Origin: an uncultured Prevotella sp.
GTDB lineage: Bacteria > Bacteroidota > Bacteroidia > Bacteroidales > Bacteroidaceae
Reading direction: 5' to 3'
NCBI GenBank assembly: GCA_945875635.1
Contig: CAMCLD010000020.1
Span: 1 to 37,151 of the forward strand
DNA: 37,151 bases
Made by a program: the position numbers and the translations under genes
Shown here: positions 7,155 through 15,333 of the stretch, in pieces
Position numbering within the stretch: position 1 is the first letter of the stretch
Layout of the letters: each line of letters begins with the position of its first letter
Notes under the pieces: model-generated
Seen by the model: the letters and a program-made list of their open reading frames with translations, nothing else
Database searches by the model: none
What the model was told of the DNA's origin: nothing

Positions 7155-7607
7155 CTATTCTGCGGTATCATCAACTCTGTCGTCAATGTTGTCACCTTCT
7201 GTCGGTTTCAAGCTCTTTTCGAAGTCTGTTATTCCCGCCTTTACCAGGAGGTTATACCATTGCAGGAGCTTCTTGATGTCACTTGCATGAACTCTATCCC
7301 TGTCATACTCTGGTAATACCTCAGCAAAATAGTCGTTTAGTTCTGGAGTTGATGCCTTGCGCCAGTTCAAAGGGCATTCTTTGTTGTCCTCTTTGGCTCC
7401 CACTTTGGCAAGAACCTTATACAAAGGAATGTCCTCTGTCTCTGTGAACATGGCTATGTCAGCGAGACTTGTAACCCTGTCGTTCGAGAATACTGGCATT
7501 CTCTTCTTTTTCTCGTCGAGGGTTTCCACTATAAGTCCCATTTTTCCTCTGCTGATTAACTTGTATAATCCAGGTTTGCCGGATATAGAAAGAATTGTCT
7601 GTAACAT
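7155..7607 (-). CDS. DUF5606 family protein
   Basis: The protein has 150 residues and begins MLQTILSISGKPGLYKLISRGK, the conserved opening of DUF5606, a family restricted to Bacteroidetes. The first 70 residues appear to form a small beta-rich domain (GLIVETLDEKKKRMPVFSNDRVTSLADIAMFT); the rest is helical with an acidic tail. The function is unknown. It follows coaE by 18 bases and is last in a minus-strand operon that is conserved in the phylum. Confidence 0.85.
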   Translation of the reverse strand: MLQTILSISGKPGLYKLISRGKMGLIVETLDEKKKRMPVFSNDRVTSLADIAMFTETEDIPLYKVLAKVGAKEDNKECPLNWRKASTPELNDYFAEVLPEYDRDRVHASDIKKLLQWYNLLVKAGITDFEKSLKPTEGDNIDDRVDDTAE

Positions 7608-7625
7608 TGTTTTGTTGTCTTAATT

Positions 7626-8189
7626 TTATTTGTAAATAATATCAATAATTTTCTCTATTTGCTCGTTTATGTCAGATTTTCCATCATTATGGATTATGAA
7701 ATCGCTTTTCCTCATTACCTCTTCTGAAGGCAGTTGAGTGTTAATCCATTCCATTGCTTTCTCAACGGTGATATTGTCACGTTTCACTATTCTCTGTATT
7801 CTTATTTCCAATGGAGCCGTCACGCATATGACATAGTCAACATTTACTCGCTTGTTGAATCCACTGTCAAAGAATATGGCTGATTCAATCCAGTCAAGTC
7901 CTGACTCTTTGAAATCTTCTGCAACGGCAGGATGTACGATGTTGTCAACGGCGTTGGCGTTTCCCTCACTTTTCAGAATGAAGGTTGCAAGAACACTCTT
8001 GCACAGTCCGTGTTCGTCGTACGCATCCTCACCCACAAGGGCAGTAAGGGCTTTCTTAATCTGTGCTGAATTTGCCATAAGTCTCTTGGCTGCCTTGTCG
8101 CAGTCATAGACTGTTATGCCATGTTTTTCAAGAATGCAGCATACGTATGATTTGCCGGTTCCGATACCTCCTGTAATGGCTATTTTCAT
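7626..8189 (-). CDS. coaE: Dephospho-CoA kinase
   Basis: This enzyme phosphorylates dephospho-CoA with ATP in the last step of coenzyme A synthesis. The 187-residue protein has the Walker A motif GGIGTGKSYV at residues 7-16, the conserved YDCDKAAKRLM, then HPAV near residue 84 and the CVTAPLEIRIQRIVKRD lid region. Its ATG overlaps the stop of the upstream YbbR-like gene by four bases, so the two are translationally coupled. Confidence 0.93.
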   Translation of the reverse strand: MKIAITGGIGTGKSYVCCILEKHGITVYDCDKAAKRLMANSAQIKKALTALVGEDAYDEHGLCKSVLATFILKSEGNANAVDNIVHPAVAEDFKESGLDWIESAIFFDSGFNKRVNVDYVICVTAPLEIRIQRIVKRDNITVEKAMEWINTQLPSEEVMRKSDFIIHNDGKSDINEQIEKIIDIIYK

Positions 8190-9190
8190 TTCTGTTCTAT
8201 AAGATAGTCGATTTCGGACAACTCCATTCTGGCGTTTCTTGTTCCAGCTGGAACTGACCTAAGATAAATCCTACATTTCTCAGAATTACCTTTGATGCTG
8301 TTATAGTCAACTACAATCCTGAAGCCATTGGGTTTCAGAGTATTCGTGTCTTTATTCTTTGGCATTCGCCTCAGGATGCTTGCTCCTATTGCAAAATGCA
8401 CCCTTACCTTTGACGGAAAGGTGCGCAAGGTCTTGTCTTCCGGCATGTTGATGGCTTCTACAGGAACATCTACCACCTCTTCTATAAGAACGTCAGGGAA
8501 CAGTTTCATGCTCACTTCCTCTGGAACCAGCTTTACTCCCTTAATCTTTCCCAGTTTAACCTTGAGAGTCATTGTGTCGCTGACATTGCTTATAGACTGT
8601 TTTTCCGTGAATATGTTTTTAATGCTGTCCAGCTTTTCCTTGTCGCCAAATACAGCTACACTGTCTGGTGTGAAAACCACCCGCGACAGGTAATAGTTGC
8701 CTGCAGCTTTTACTTTGCCGTTTAGTCTGACACCTATTCTCTTGTTTTGACCAAAGTTGTAGCTAAACCTTATGATGTCGTTCTTTACTGATACAATTTT
8801 AGTTGACTTGTATAGCTGTGAATAAAGAATCTTGGTCAAGTTTGCCGCAGAGACATTTCCCCTTCCATTGTTGTCGGAATAGGTCTTGAAATCAACACCC
8901 ATGTCGTGTAGCTTGTTGACATACATATAAACGGCTATCATATAGCCTTTGTCCCTTAGGGTGACCTTAACAGATGGTGGAACGTCATCGATTATTATGG
9001 CATTGTCGGGAATGTTAACAATTCTTAGTCCAACTGAGAATTCCTTCTCACATGTCTCGTTTAAAGCCATGAGCAACCAGAAGATCCCACTCAATGCAAG
9101 GAAGAACAGAAATACCAAGAACTGCTTGTTCACTATTGAGAACAGGCAGTTCTTAAAACTTTTTGTAAATTCCGGCAAGCTAAAGCCCAT
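8186..9190 (-). CDS. YbbR-like domain membrane protein
   Basis: The protein has 334 residues, with one membrane segment near residues 23-43 (FLVFLFFLALSGIFWLLMAL) and an outside part made of YbbR-like beta repeats (for example VEAINMPEDKTLRTFPSKVRVHF). In Firmicutes, YbbR/CdaR regulates a diadenylate cyclase; no such cyclase is next to it here, so the role is open. It lies between yajC and coaE, the usual Bacteroidetes position, and overlaps coaE by four bases. Confidence 0.85.
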   Translation of the reverse strand: MGFSLPEFTKSFKNCLFSIVNKQFLVFLFFLALSGIFWLLMALNETCEKEFSVGLRIVNIPDNAIIIDDVPPSVKVTLRDKGYMIAVYMYVNKLHDMGVDFKTYSDNNGRGNVSAANLTKILYSQLYKSTKIVSVKNDIIRFSYNFGQNKRIGVRLNGKVKAAGNYYLSRVVFTPDSVAVFGDKEKLDSIKNIFTEKQSISNVSDTMTLKVKLGKIKGVKLVPEEVSMKLFPDVLIEEVVDVPVEAINMPEDKTLRTFPSKVRVHFAIGASILRRMPKNKDTNTLKPNGFRIVVDYNSIKGNSEKCRIYLRSVPAGTRNARMELSEIDYLIEQK

Positions 9191-9210
9191 GGATGTAATG
9201 TCTGTAGGAG

Positions 9211-9549
9211 TTATTTTGCCTGTGCTGCCTGCATCTGCGATGCAGCTGCGTCAGCAAAGACATAGCTTTTGTCAACTCGTATAACCACACCCTTGGCAAT
9301 CTCCACGTCTATGATGCTTGTGGCAAGGTCAACCTTCTTGACCGTTCCATATATTCCACCTCCTGTGACAACCTTTGAACCCTCTTGCAGTGAATTCTGG
9401 AATGCCCTGATTTCTTTCTGTTTCTTCTGTTGAGGCCTAATCATGAAAAACCACATCACAACGAATATCAAACCCATCATGATGAGCATAGGCATCATGC
9501 TACCCTGTCCATTTGCCTGTTGTGCGGCAAGAAAAAAAACTGTATTCAT
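9211..9549 (-). CDS. yajC: Preprotein translocase accessory subunit YajC
   Basis: YajC binds SecDF and the SecYEG channel. The protein has 112 residues, with one membrane helix (MPMLIMMGLIFVVMWFFMI, about residues 19-37) followed by the diagnostic RPQQKKQKEIRAFQNSLQ, then GSKVVTGGGIYGTVKKV. The C-terminus is Ala/Gln-rich. It lies between nusB and the YbbR-like gene on the minus strand. A 173-bp dispersed repeat separates it from nusB. Confidence 0.95.
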   Translation of the reverse strand: MNTVFFLAAQQANGQGSMMPMLIMMGLIFVVMWFFMIRPQQKKQKEIRAFQNSLQEGSKVVTGGGIYGTVKKVDLATSIIDVEIAKGVVIRVDKSYVFADAAASQMQAAQAK

Positions 9550-9573
9550 GTCTTATTTAAATTAGTTATTCAT

Positions 9574-9746
9574 GTTTACTTTTCCCTTCGGTCAGTGACC
9601 GTTGGTTCGCAAGTTAAAACCTTGCTCAAAGTTAACAAGTCAACAAGTTCTTAGTTGTTCTGGTCATTGACAAATTCAAGCAAGAAGAGTAGCAACTTGT
9701 TTCTTGTCAACTCGTTAACAGACAGCATGTCGAAGACATGCGAAAC
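9574..9746. repeat. Dispersed structured repeat, copy 1
   Basis: The left end (9574-9616) is identical to 29236-29278 and contains the hairpin CGGTCA-G-TGACCG. The right end (about 9721-9746) contains GCATGTC-GAA-GACATGC, matching 29413-29438. The core (9635-9712) matches 29322-29400 only when one copy is reverse-complemented. It lies between nusB and yajC, so it is transcribed within that operon. Size and hairpin ends resemble a MITE or REP-type element. Confidence 0.85.
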
Positions 9747-9759
9747 GTGAGTTAGTTAT

Positions 9760-10731
9760 TTATTCATCTGTATCTTCAACCTTGTCCTCATTGTCGTTTT
9801 CCTTTACACCTCTTTTGAGCAGTTTACCCGTATCTATGAGATGGCGTGCTATGGTGTCGAGCATTCCGTTTATGTACGCCCCGCTCTTAGGTGTGCTGTA
9901 AAGTTTTGCGAGGTCAACATATTCATTGATGGTTACAGCCACAGGAATGTTTGGGAAAGACATCATCTCTGCTATGGCTATCTGCATTATGACCACATCC
10001 ATGTATGCCAGTCTCGAAAAATTCCAGTTGCGTGAGGCTTCGCTCATATATCTCTGGTAAGTGTCAGCATTAAGGATTGATGCCCTGAACAGTTTCCGTG
10101 CGAAATCCCTGTCCTCCATATCTTTGTATTCTGGCAACAGTTCCTGATGAGACTTGTTTTCCGGGTCAAATCTCTTTATGGTCTTAAGGACGAAGGTGTC
10201 AACAATCTCCTTGTCATCATTCCAGTACAGACTCTTTTCCTCGAAAATGTCGTCAAGGTCAGGATTATCCTGTATCAGGGTTCTGTATATTTTCCTCCAT
10301 ACTTCCCTGTCTGTTTCGTAGGAGTCGTCCTCGTTGACCATGTATTCCTTATATATAAGGCTCTGCTCAATCTGGTCGCATAGCTTCCTTACCACCTCTA
10401 TGTTGTCTTTCCATCCAAGTTTCTGGTTGCCGATGAATTCAACCAATTGTCTATTTTCCTCAAGTTGTGTGGCAAATTTGTTGAAGGCAAACCTTGGTGA
10501 CGGTTCTTCTTTCTCCTCCCTTTTCGCCCTTGTCAATCCAATCTCGTATCTGTGTCTTTCTTCCTGAGTAACAGCGACTATCAGAGCCAGGAGCCAATTA
10601 TACATATCGTATGCCTTCGATAGGCTGAAGACAAGTTCCTTCTCTGCGGATTCAATGTCTCTGCCTCCATTCTGATAGTATGCGTAAGTCAACTGGACAA
10701 TCTTGGTGCGGATTAATTCCCTGTTTATCAT
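9760..10731 (-). CDS. nusB: Transcription antitermination factor NusB (long Bacteroidetes form)
   Basis: NusB with NusE binds boxA RNA and promotes antitermination of rRNA transcription. The protein has 323 residues and starts MINRELIRTKIVQLTYAYYQ. The NusB fold is clearest in the C-terminal third: DRDFARKLFRASILNADTYQ, WNFSRLAYMDVVIMQIAIAEM, and IPVAVTINEYVDLAKLYSTPKSGAYINGMLDTI. The middle part is an insert usual in this phylum. An ATG 36 bases further upstream overlaps the -7 promoter box, so ATG 10731 was chosen. It is first in the operon nusB-yajC-ybbR-coaE-DUF5606. Confidence 0.92.
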   Translation of the reverse strand: MINRELIRTKIVQLTYAYYQNGGRDIESAEKELVFSLSKAYDMYNWLLALIVAVTQEERHRYEIGLTRAKREEKEEPSPRFAFNKFATQLEENRQLVEFIGNQKLGWKDNIEVVRKLCDQIEQSLIYKEYMVNEDDSYETDREVWRKIYRTLIQDNPDLDDIFEEKSLYWNDDKEIVDTFVLKTIKRFDPENKSHQELLPEYKDMEDRDFARKLFRASILNADTYQRYMSEASRNWNFSRLAYMDVVIMQIAIAEMMSFPNIPVAVTINEYVDLAKLYSTPKSGAYINGMLDTIARHLIDTGKLLKRGVKENDNEDKVEDTDE

Positions 10732-10763
10732 ATCGGTATTGCTGTTTTTCTGTGATTTATAAT

Positions 10764-10795
10764 GCAAAATTAGGTAAAAAACAAATTATATGCAA
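10764..10795 (-). promoter_or_regulatory. Promoter of nusB operon
   Basis: On the minus strand TAATTTTGC (10764-10772) lies 20 nt after TTG (10793-10795). The distance to the ATG at 10731 is about 33 nt. Confidence 0.65.
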
Positions 10796-10834
10796 GTATT
10801 TTATCCTATTTTTATGAGTTTTTTGTTCCACCTC

Positions 10835-10866
10835 TTGTAAGTCTCGTCAAAAAGATGTACCTTTGC
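10835..10866 (+). promoter_or_regulatory. Promoter of rplY operon
   Basis: TTG (10835-10837), a 20-nt spacer and TACCTTTGC (10858-10866) match the Bacteroidetes consensus. The leader to the rplY start is about 85 nt. It diverges from the nusB promoter. Confidence 0.7.
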
Positions 10867-10956
10867 ACCGCTTTTATGAGCACTAATCGCGGCTTACCGT
10901 GTGATGGCGAATTAAGCAAATGAATATTAACTTAATTTAGAGTAACACAAAAGATT

Positions 10957-11559
10957 ATGAAAGAATTTGATTTGAAAGGACAGAAGCGTGAGACTGTTGG
11001 CAAGAAGGCTACAAAGCAGCTCCGCAAGGAAGGTCTCGTACCATGTAATCTCTATGGAGAGAAAATCGGTGAGGATGGAAAGCCAGAGGCATTGGCATTT
11101 ACAATCCCTGCAACAGATCTACGCAAGGTTGTTTATACACCCCACATCTATGTCCTGAACATAGACATAGACGGTGTGAAGCATACAGCCATAATGAAAG
11201 AGCTTCAGTTCCACCCGGTAACTGACGCACTCCTTCACATAGACTTCTATGAGGTTAACGATGCAAAACCAATAACAATCGGCATTCCTGTAAGACTCAA
11301 TGGTTTGGCTCAGGGTGTGCGTGATGGTGGTCGTATCAATCTCTCAATAAGAAAGATAAATGTCACAGCTCCTTACAAGGTTATACCTGAGCATCTTGAC
11401 ATAGATGTAACAAACCTGCAGCTTGGCAAGAGCATCAAGGTTGGAGACCTACAATTCGAGGGTCTTACACTTGCAACACCAGCAGAGGTTGTCGTTTGCT
11501 CTGTAAAGGCTACACGTGCTTCAAGGTCTGCCGCTGCCGCTGCCGCTGCCGAGGCATAA
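10957..11559 (+). CDS. rplY: 50S ribosomal protein L25/general stress protein Ctc
   Basis: L25 binds 5S rRNA in the large subunit. The 200-residue protein has the N-terminal L25 domain ([40 protein letters not shown]) and the C-terminal TL5-type beta domain (residues about 95-185), which makes it the long form. The Ala-rich C-terminus is encoded by a run of GCCGCT hexamers (about 11530-11551), a simple repeat that could vary in length. It is first in an operon with pth and an S4-domain gene. Confidence 0.95.
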   Translation: MKEFDLKGQKRETVGKKATKQLRKEGLVPCNLYGEKIGEDGKPEALAFTIPATDLRKVVYTPHIYVLNIDIDGVKHTAIMKELQFHPVTDALLHIDFYEVNDAKPITIGIPVRLNGLAQGVRDGGRINLSIRKINVTAPYKVIPEHLDIDVTNLQLGKSIKVGDLQFEGLTLATPAEVVVCSVKATRASRSAAAAAAAEA

Positions 11560-11582
11560 TACAACTATTTTATTTGATATTG

Positions 11583-12176
11583 ATGGACAAATATCTAATT
11601 TGCGGGTTGGGCAATCCAGGAGCTGAATACTCCGGAACAAGGCACAACGCAGGATACATGGTATTGGACGCTTTTGCAAAGGCGTCCAATATTTGTTTTG
11701 AGGACAAACGCTATGGATATGTAGCACAGACAACGCTCAAGGGCAGGAAGATAATACTGCTTAAGCCTACCACATACATGAATCTCAGTGGTAATGCGGT
11801 GCGCTATTGGCTCGACAAGGAAAACATAGACCAGTCACGACTGCTCGTTATAAGCGACGATGTGGCATTGCCTACAGGAGTGTTGAGACTGAAAGGCAGA
11901 GGAAGCAATGGCGGTCATAATGGTCTTGGACATATACAGCAGCTGATAGGGCAGGATTATGCCCGTCTCAGGATGGGTATAGGCAATGACTATCCACGTG
12001 GAGGACAGATAGACTGGGTGCTTGGCAGATTCACGGAAGATGACATGTCATTAATGATGCCAGCCATAGAACAGGCGGTCGAGATTGTGAAAAGTTTCGT
12101 CTTGGCTGGAATAAACGTTACAATGAACCAATTCAACAGCAAGAAACCAAAATGCCGGGAACAACAGCAAGAATAG
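11583..12176 (+). CDS. pth: Peptidyl-tRNA hydrolase
   Basis: Pth releases peptides from prematurely dropped peptidyl-tRNA. The 197-residue protein starts [20 protein letters not shown]; His20 in TRHNAG is the catalytic residue. Other motifs are [13 protein letters not shown] and [28 protein letters not shown] 11583 was chosen because the frame upstream is the Cys/Arg-rich shadow of the rplY tail. It starts 23 bases after rplY, and its end overlaps the next gene by 25 bases. Confidence 0.95.
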   Translation: MDKYLICGLGNPGAEYSGTRHNAGYMVLDAFAKASNICFEDKRYGYVAQTTLKGRKIILLKPTTYMNLSGNAVRYWLDKENIDQSRLLVISDDVALPTGVLRLKGRGSNGGHNGLGHIQQLIGQDYARLRMGIGNDYPRGGQIDWVLGRFTEDDMSLMMPAIEQAVEIVKSFVLAGINVTMNQFNSKKPKCREQQQE

Positions 12177-12568
12177 ACAAATGGCTTTGGGCTGCGAGGA
12201 TATACAAGACCCGCTCCATAGCAGCCGATGCATGTAAGAACGGGAGGATAACTATCAATGGCACTAATGTGAAGCCCTCGCATGTCATAAAAGAAGGAGA
12301 GGTCGTTAGCGTCAGGAAACCTCCTGTAACTTATTCTTTCCGTGTACTCAAGACAATAGAACAGAGAGTGGGAGCGAAACTTCTTCCAGAGATATACGAG
12401 AACGTAACAGACCCCAAGCAACTTGAATTGTTGGAGATGAGCAGAATAAGTGGCTTTGTCGATAGGGCGCGGGGAACAGGTCGCCCTACGAAGAAAGAGC
12501 GTAGGCAGATAGATGCATTTGTAGAACCCATGACATTCGGCTTTGACGACGAAGATTGGGACGATTGA
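12152..12568 (+). CDS. RNA-binding S4 domain protein (Hsp15/HslR-like)
   Basis: The protein has 138 residues. The S4 RNA-binding domain spans about residues 7-60 ([38 protein letters not shown]). Hsp15 of E. coli, the nearest known family, binds stalled 50S subunits carrying peptidyl-tRNA. The tail [12 protein letters not shown] is also typical of the Hsp15 family. It overlaps the end of pth by 25 bases; the shared context of peptidyl-tRNA rescue is suggestive. Confidence 0.9.
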   Translation: MPGTTARIDKWLWAARIYKTRSIAADACKNGRITINGTNVKPSHVIKEGEVVSVRKPPVTYSFRVLKTIEQRVGAKLLPEIYENVTDPKQLELLEMSRISGFVDRARGTGRPTKKERRQIDAFVEPMTFGFDDEDWDD

Positions 12569-12585
12569 CGATACTCCTTACAGCT

Positions 12586-13158
12586 ATGGTAAATATTGCA
12601 ATATTTGTGTCCGGAAAGGGCACCAACTGCGAGAATCTAATAAGATATTTCTCAAATGGCGATAAAGTTAAAGTGTCGTTGGTACTTACGACGACCCCAG
12701 GTGCTGAAGCCATAGGAAAAGCAAAGGCACTCGGAGTGACCACTTCATGTCTGAGCCATGGCGACTTCAATAATGATGGTTTAGTGATGGCGATAATGAA
12801 GGATAATAAGATAGACTTCATTATCCTTGCAGGCTTTATACAATTGATACCGTCTTTCCTCGTCAGGGCTTATGAAGGTAGGATGATAAACATACATCCG
12901 GCTTTGCTGCCTAAGTATGGTGGCAAGGGAATGTATGGCAGGCATGTGCACGAAGCCGTCAAGGCAGCAGGAGAGAGACAAACGGGAATGACAGTCCATT
13001 GGGTCAGCGACAAATATGATGAAGGTACTGTCATAGCACAATACAAAGTCGCTATATCAGAAGAAGATACCGTTGAGGATATCATACAGAAGGAACACGA
13101 GCTGGAGATGCGTTATTTTCCTGTAGTGGTGGAAAAAGTTCTGGAAAGTATTGTTTAG
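12586..13158 (+). CDS. purN: Phosphoribosylglycinamide formyltransferase
   Basis: PurN transfers the formyl group from 10-formyltetrahydrofolate to GAR in purine synthesis. The 190-residue protein begins MVNIAIFVSGKGTNCENLI (phosphate-binding loop). The catalytic Asn and His are in MINIHPALLPKYGGKGMYG, and the catalytic Asp is in SDKYDEGTVIAQ. ATG 12586 fits the family; an upstream start in the same frame would add ten non-conserved residues. Its stop codon interlocks with that of the convergent sugar transferase gene. Confidence 0.94.
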   Translation: MVNIAIFVSGKGTNCENLIRYFSNGDKVKVSLVLTTTPGAEAIGKAKALGVTTSCLSHGDFNNDGLVMAIMKDNKIDFIILAGFIQLIPSFLVRAYEGRMINIHPALLPKYGGKGMYGRHVHEAVKAAGERQTGMTVHWVSDKYDEGTVIAQYKVAISEEDTVEDIIQKEHELEMRYFPVVVEKVLESIV

Positions 13159-13868
13159 AACTTTTTGCCGAATACGATGCTTAAGAATGTGTTGACAAGT
13201 ATTTTAGCGTCAAACCACCATGAACGGTGCTCAAGGTAGTAAAGGTCAAGCTCAAGCCTCCTAAGCATCTTCTCCATAGTGTCTGTGTAGCCGTTATATA
13301 GGGTAGCATATGATGTCACGCCTGGTCTTATCTGATAAAGACACTCGTAGCGAGGGTCATGCTCCATAATCTGTTTGATGTAGAACTCACGTTCCGGACG
13401 TGGACCTATGAATGCCATGTCACCCTTTACGACATTCCACAATTGTGGAAGCTCGTCCAGATGATGGTCTCTTAGGAATTTTCCCACCTTTGTAAGTCTC
13501 GGGTCTTCCCCCTGCTGATATAAAGCTGGTCCATCCTTCTCGGCATCAGTACGCATGCTGCGGAATTTGTATATGTAGAATGGCTTTCCGAATCTTCCAA
13601 TCCTCTCCTGGCTATATATCGCAGGACCTTTGTCCTCCCGTTTTACGGCTATATAGCATATAAGGAACAAAGGGGAAAAAACAATAAGGGATAATATAGC
13701 GATAAAGAAATCAGCAATCCTCTTGATATTTCTCTCCAGTTCATTCATTCCGTCGAAAATATAACCTTCGGTCTTGTTGATGTCTTTACCCATGATTATT
13801 CCATTGTCAGCTGGAGAAGCTCCCTGTTCCAGCTTATTTATATTGTTAGATACGTTAATACCAGTCAT
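13155..13868 (-). CDS. Undecaprenyl-phosphate sugar phosphotransferase (initiating transferase)
   Basis: Such enzymes attach the first sugar-1-phosphate to undecaprenyl phosphate to begin capsule or O-antigen repeat units. The 237-residue protein has one membrane segment (about residues 51-72, IADFFIAILSLIVFSPLFLICYIA) followed by the catalytic domain: YSQERIGRFGKPFYIYKFRSM, GKFLRDHHLDELPQLWNVVKGDMAFIGPRPE and QIRPGVTSYATLY. It is the short type without the multi-helix N-terminal part of WbaP. It faces away from the rest of the capsule genes and ends inside the purN stop codon. Confidence 0.9.
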   Translation of the reverse strand: MTGINVSNNINKLEQGASPADNGIIMGKDINKTEGYIFDGMNELERNIKRIADFFIAILSLIVFSPLFLICYIAVKREDKGPAIYSQERIGRFGKPFYIYKFRSMRTDAEKDGPALYQQGEDPRLTKVGKFLRDHHLDELPQLWNVVKGDMAFIGPRPEREFYIKQIMEHDPRYECLYQIRPGVTSYATLYNGYTDTMEKMLRRLELDLYYLEHRSWWFDAKILVNTFLSIVFGKKF

Positions 13869-14005
13869 TTCAATACTTTTCCGTCATGTGTTTATATTTA
13901 AACGTATGATTACGGTTTTTATTATGAAAGAATAAAAAAAATGTTTAAAGAGATGACAAGAAAGGTAAACAGACAGGAAATTGTGGAAATAATGTATTTA
14001 TATTA

Positions 14006-14036
14006 TTGGTTTGTTGAATAATTTCATTAACTTTGC
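14006..14036 (+). promoter_or_regulatory. Promoter of the epimerase gene
   Basis: TTG (14006-14008), a 19-nt spacer and TAACTTTGC (14028-14036). The leader to ATG 14111 is about 70 nt. Confidence 0.65.
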
Positions 14037-14110
14037 AAACCATCGGAAAAGAAATCGCCAATACGCATGTCTGTTTAGCGTTGGTGGATAATGATATAAG
14101 GGCTTGAACA

Positions 14111-15160
14111 ATGGATATTAAGATAGAAGACAAGACGATACTTGTCACAGGAGCAGCAGGTTTCATTGGTGGCGCTTTGTGCCGGAAACTAATAGAAACG
14201 TTTAACAATATACTCGTGGTGGGCATCGACTCGATGAACGACTACTATGATGTAAGGTTGAAAGAGGAGCGACTGAGAATGCTTGAAGGAAGAAGCTCCT
14301 TTGTTTTCAAAAGGGGCAATATAGCTGACAAGTCATTTGTAGATAGCACTTTTGCTGAATACAAGCCAGACATAGTGGTCAACCTTGCTGCCCAGGCAGG
14401 GGTAAGATATTCCATTACCAATCCCGACTCATATATAGAAAGCAATATCATAGGCTTTTATAATATTCTCGAAGCATGCCGACATACGCCGGGATTGGAG
14501 CATCTTGTCTTTGCTTCGTCTTCAAGTGTCTATGGAAGCAACAGAAAGATACCATACAGTACAGACGACAAGGTTGACAATCCTGTGAGTCTCTATGCAG
14601 CAACCAAGAAAAGTAACGAGCTGATGGCTCACGCATACGCAAAACTATATGACATTCCGTCAACAGGACTGAGATTCTTTACGGTGTATGGACCTTTGGG
14701 AAGACCAGACATGGCGTATTTCGGCTTTACTGACAAGTTGCGGGCAGGAAAGACAATACAGATTTTCAACTATGGCAATTGCAGACGCGATTTTACGTAT
14801 GTTGACGATGTCGTGGAGTGCGTAGTGAGGATTATCCGTAAGGCACCAGACAAGAAAACAGGTGAGGACGGTTTGCCTATACCACCATATTATATATATA
14901 ACGTAGGTAACAATTCATCGGAAAACCTCCTCGACTTTGTCACTATCTTGCAGGAAGAACTCGTAAGGGCAGGAGTCCTTCCTTTGGATTATGATTTTGA
15001 ATCCCACAAACAGCTTATGCCAATGCAGCCGGGAGACGTGCCAGTTACATATGCTGACGTTGAGCCGTTGATGCGTGATTTCGGATTCAAGCCCTCCACG
15101 TCTTTAAGGGATGGAATACGGGCGTTCGCAGAATGGTATGCCAAGTTCTATTCCATATAA
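14111..15160 (+). CDS. NAD-dependent epimerase, UDP-glucuronate 4-epimerase type
   Basis: The protein has 349 residues and belongs to the extended SDR family. It has the NAD-binding motif GAAGFIGGAL (residues 15-24), GIDSMNDYYDVRLKEERL (a marker of the glucuronate epimerase group), SSSVYG and the catalytic YAATKK with Tyr and Lys. FTVYGPLGRPDMAYFGFTDKL is also characteristic of UDP-glucuronate 4-epimerases, which make UDP-galacturonate for capsule. It has its own promoter and lies just upstream of the export genes. Exact substrate is inferred. Confidence 0.85.
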   Translation: MDIKIEDKTILVTGAAGFIGGALCRKLIETFNNILVVGIDSMNDYYDVRLKEERLRMLEGRSSFVFKRGNIADKSFVDSTFAEYKPDIVVNLAAQAGVRYSITNPDSYIESNIIGFYNILEACRHTPGLEHLVFASSSSVYGSNRKIPYSTDDKVDNPVSLYAATKKSNELMAHAYAKLYDIPSTGLRFFTVYGPLGRPDMAYFGFTDKLRAGKTIQIFNYGNCRRDFTYVDDVVECVVRIIRKAPDKKTGEDGLPIPPYYIYNVGNNSSENLLDFVTILQEELVRAGVLPLDYDFESHKQLMPMQPGDVPVTYADVEPLMRDFGFKPSTSLRDGIRAFAEWYAKFYSI

Positions 15161-15182
15161 TAAAACTTGAATTGATTTTGTT

Positions 15183-15213
15183 TTGATATTCCATTCATTT
15201 ACACTACCTTTGC
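15183..15213 (+). promoter_or_regulatory. Promoter of the main capsule operon
   Basis: TTG (15183-15185), a 19-nt spacer and TACCTTTGC (15205-15213). It is followed by a leader of about 120 nt before the SLBB protein gene. Confidence 0.7.
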
Positions 15214-15264
15214 AATAAATTTGAAAAGTGTGCGTTATCTATATGGTCGTGTATTCATGTACAC

Positions 15265-15291
15265 AAGCCATGGCAACATAGCGCATGGCTT
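15265..15291 (+). promoter_or_regulatory. Leader hairpin, possible attenuator of the capsule operon
   Basis: AAGCCATG (15265-15272) pairs perfectly with CATGGCTT (15284-15291) around an 11-nt loop, with a short T run after it. It sits within the leader, 42 bases before the first start codon. Bacteroides capsule operons are controlled by NusG-like antiterminators acting on leaders; no such gene is in the window. Confidence 0.45.
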
Positions 15292-15333
15292 TTATAACGT
15301 ACATACAGTAAAACAGAACATTATACAGTTAAG

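Noticed and set aside
10732..10767. Upstream start for nusB
   Set aside because: It overlaps the TAATTTTGC -7 box and adds a non-conserved tail.
11496..11582. Upstream start for pth
   Set aside because: The added residues are an out-of-frame reading of the GCCGCT repeat at the end of rplY.
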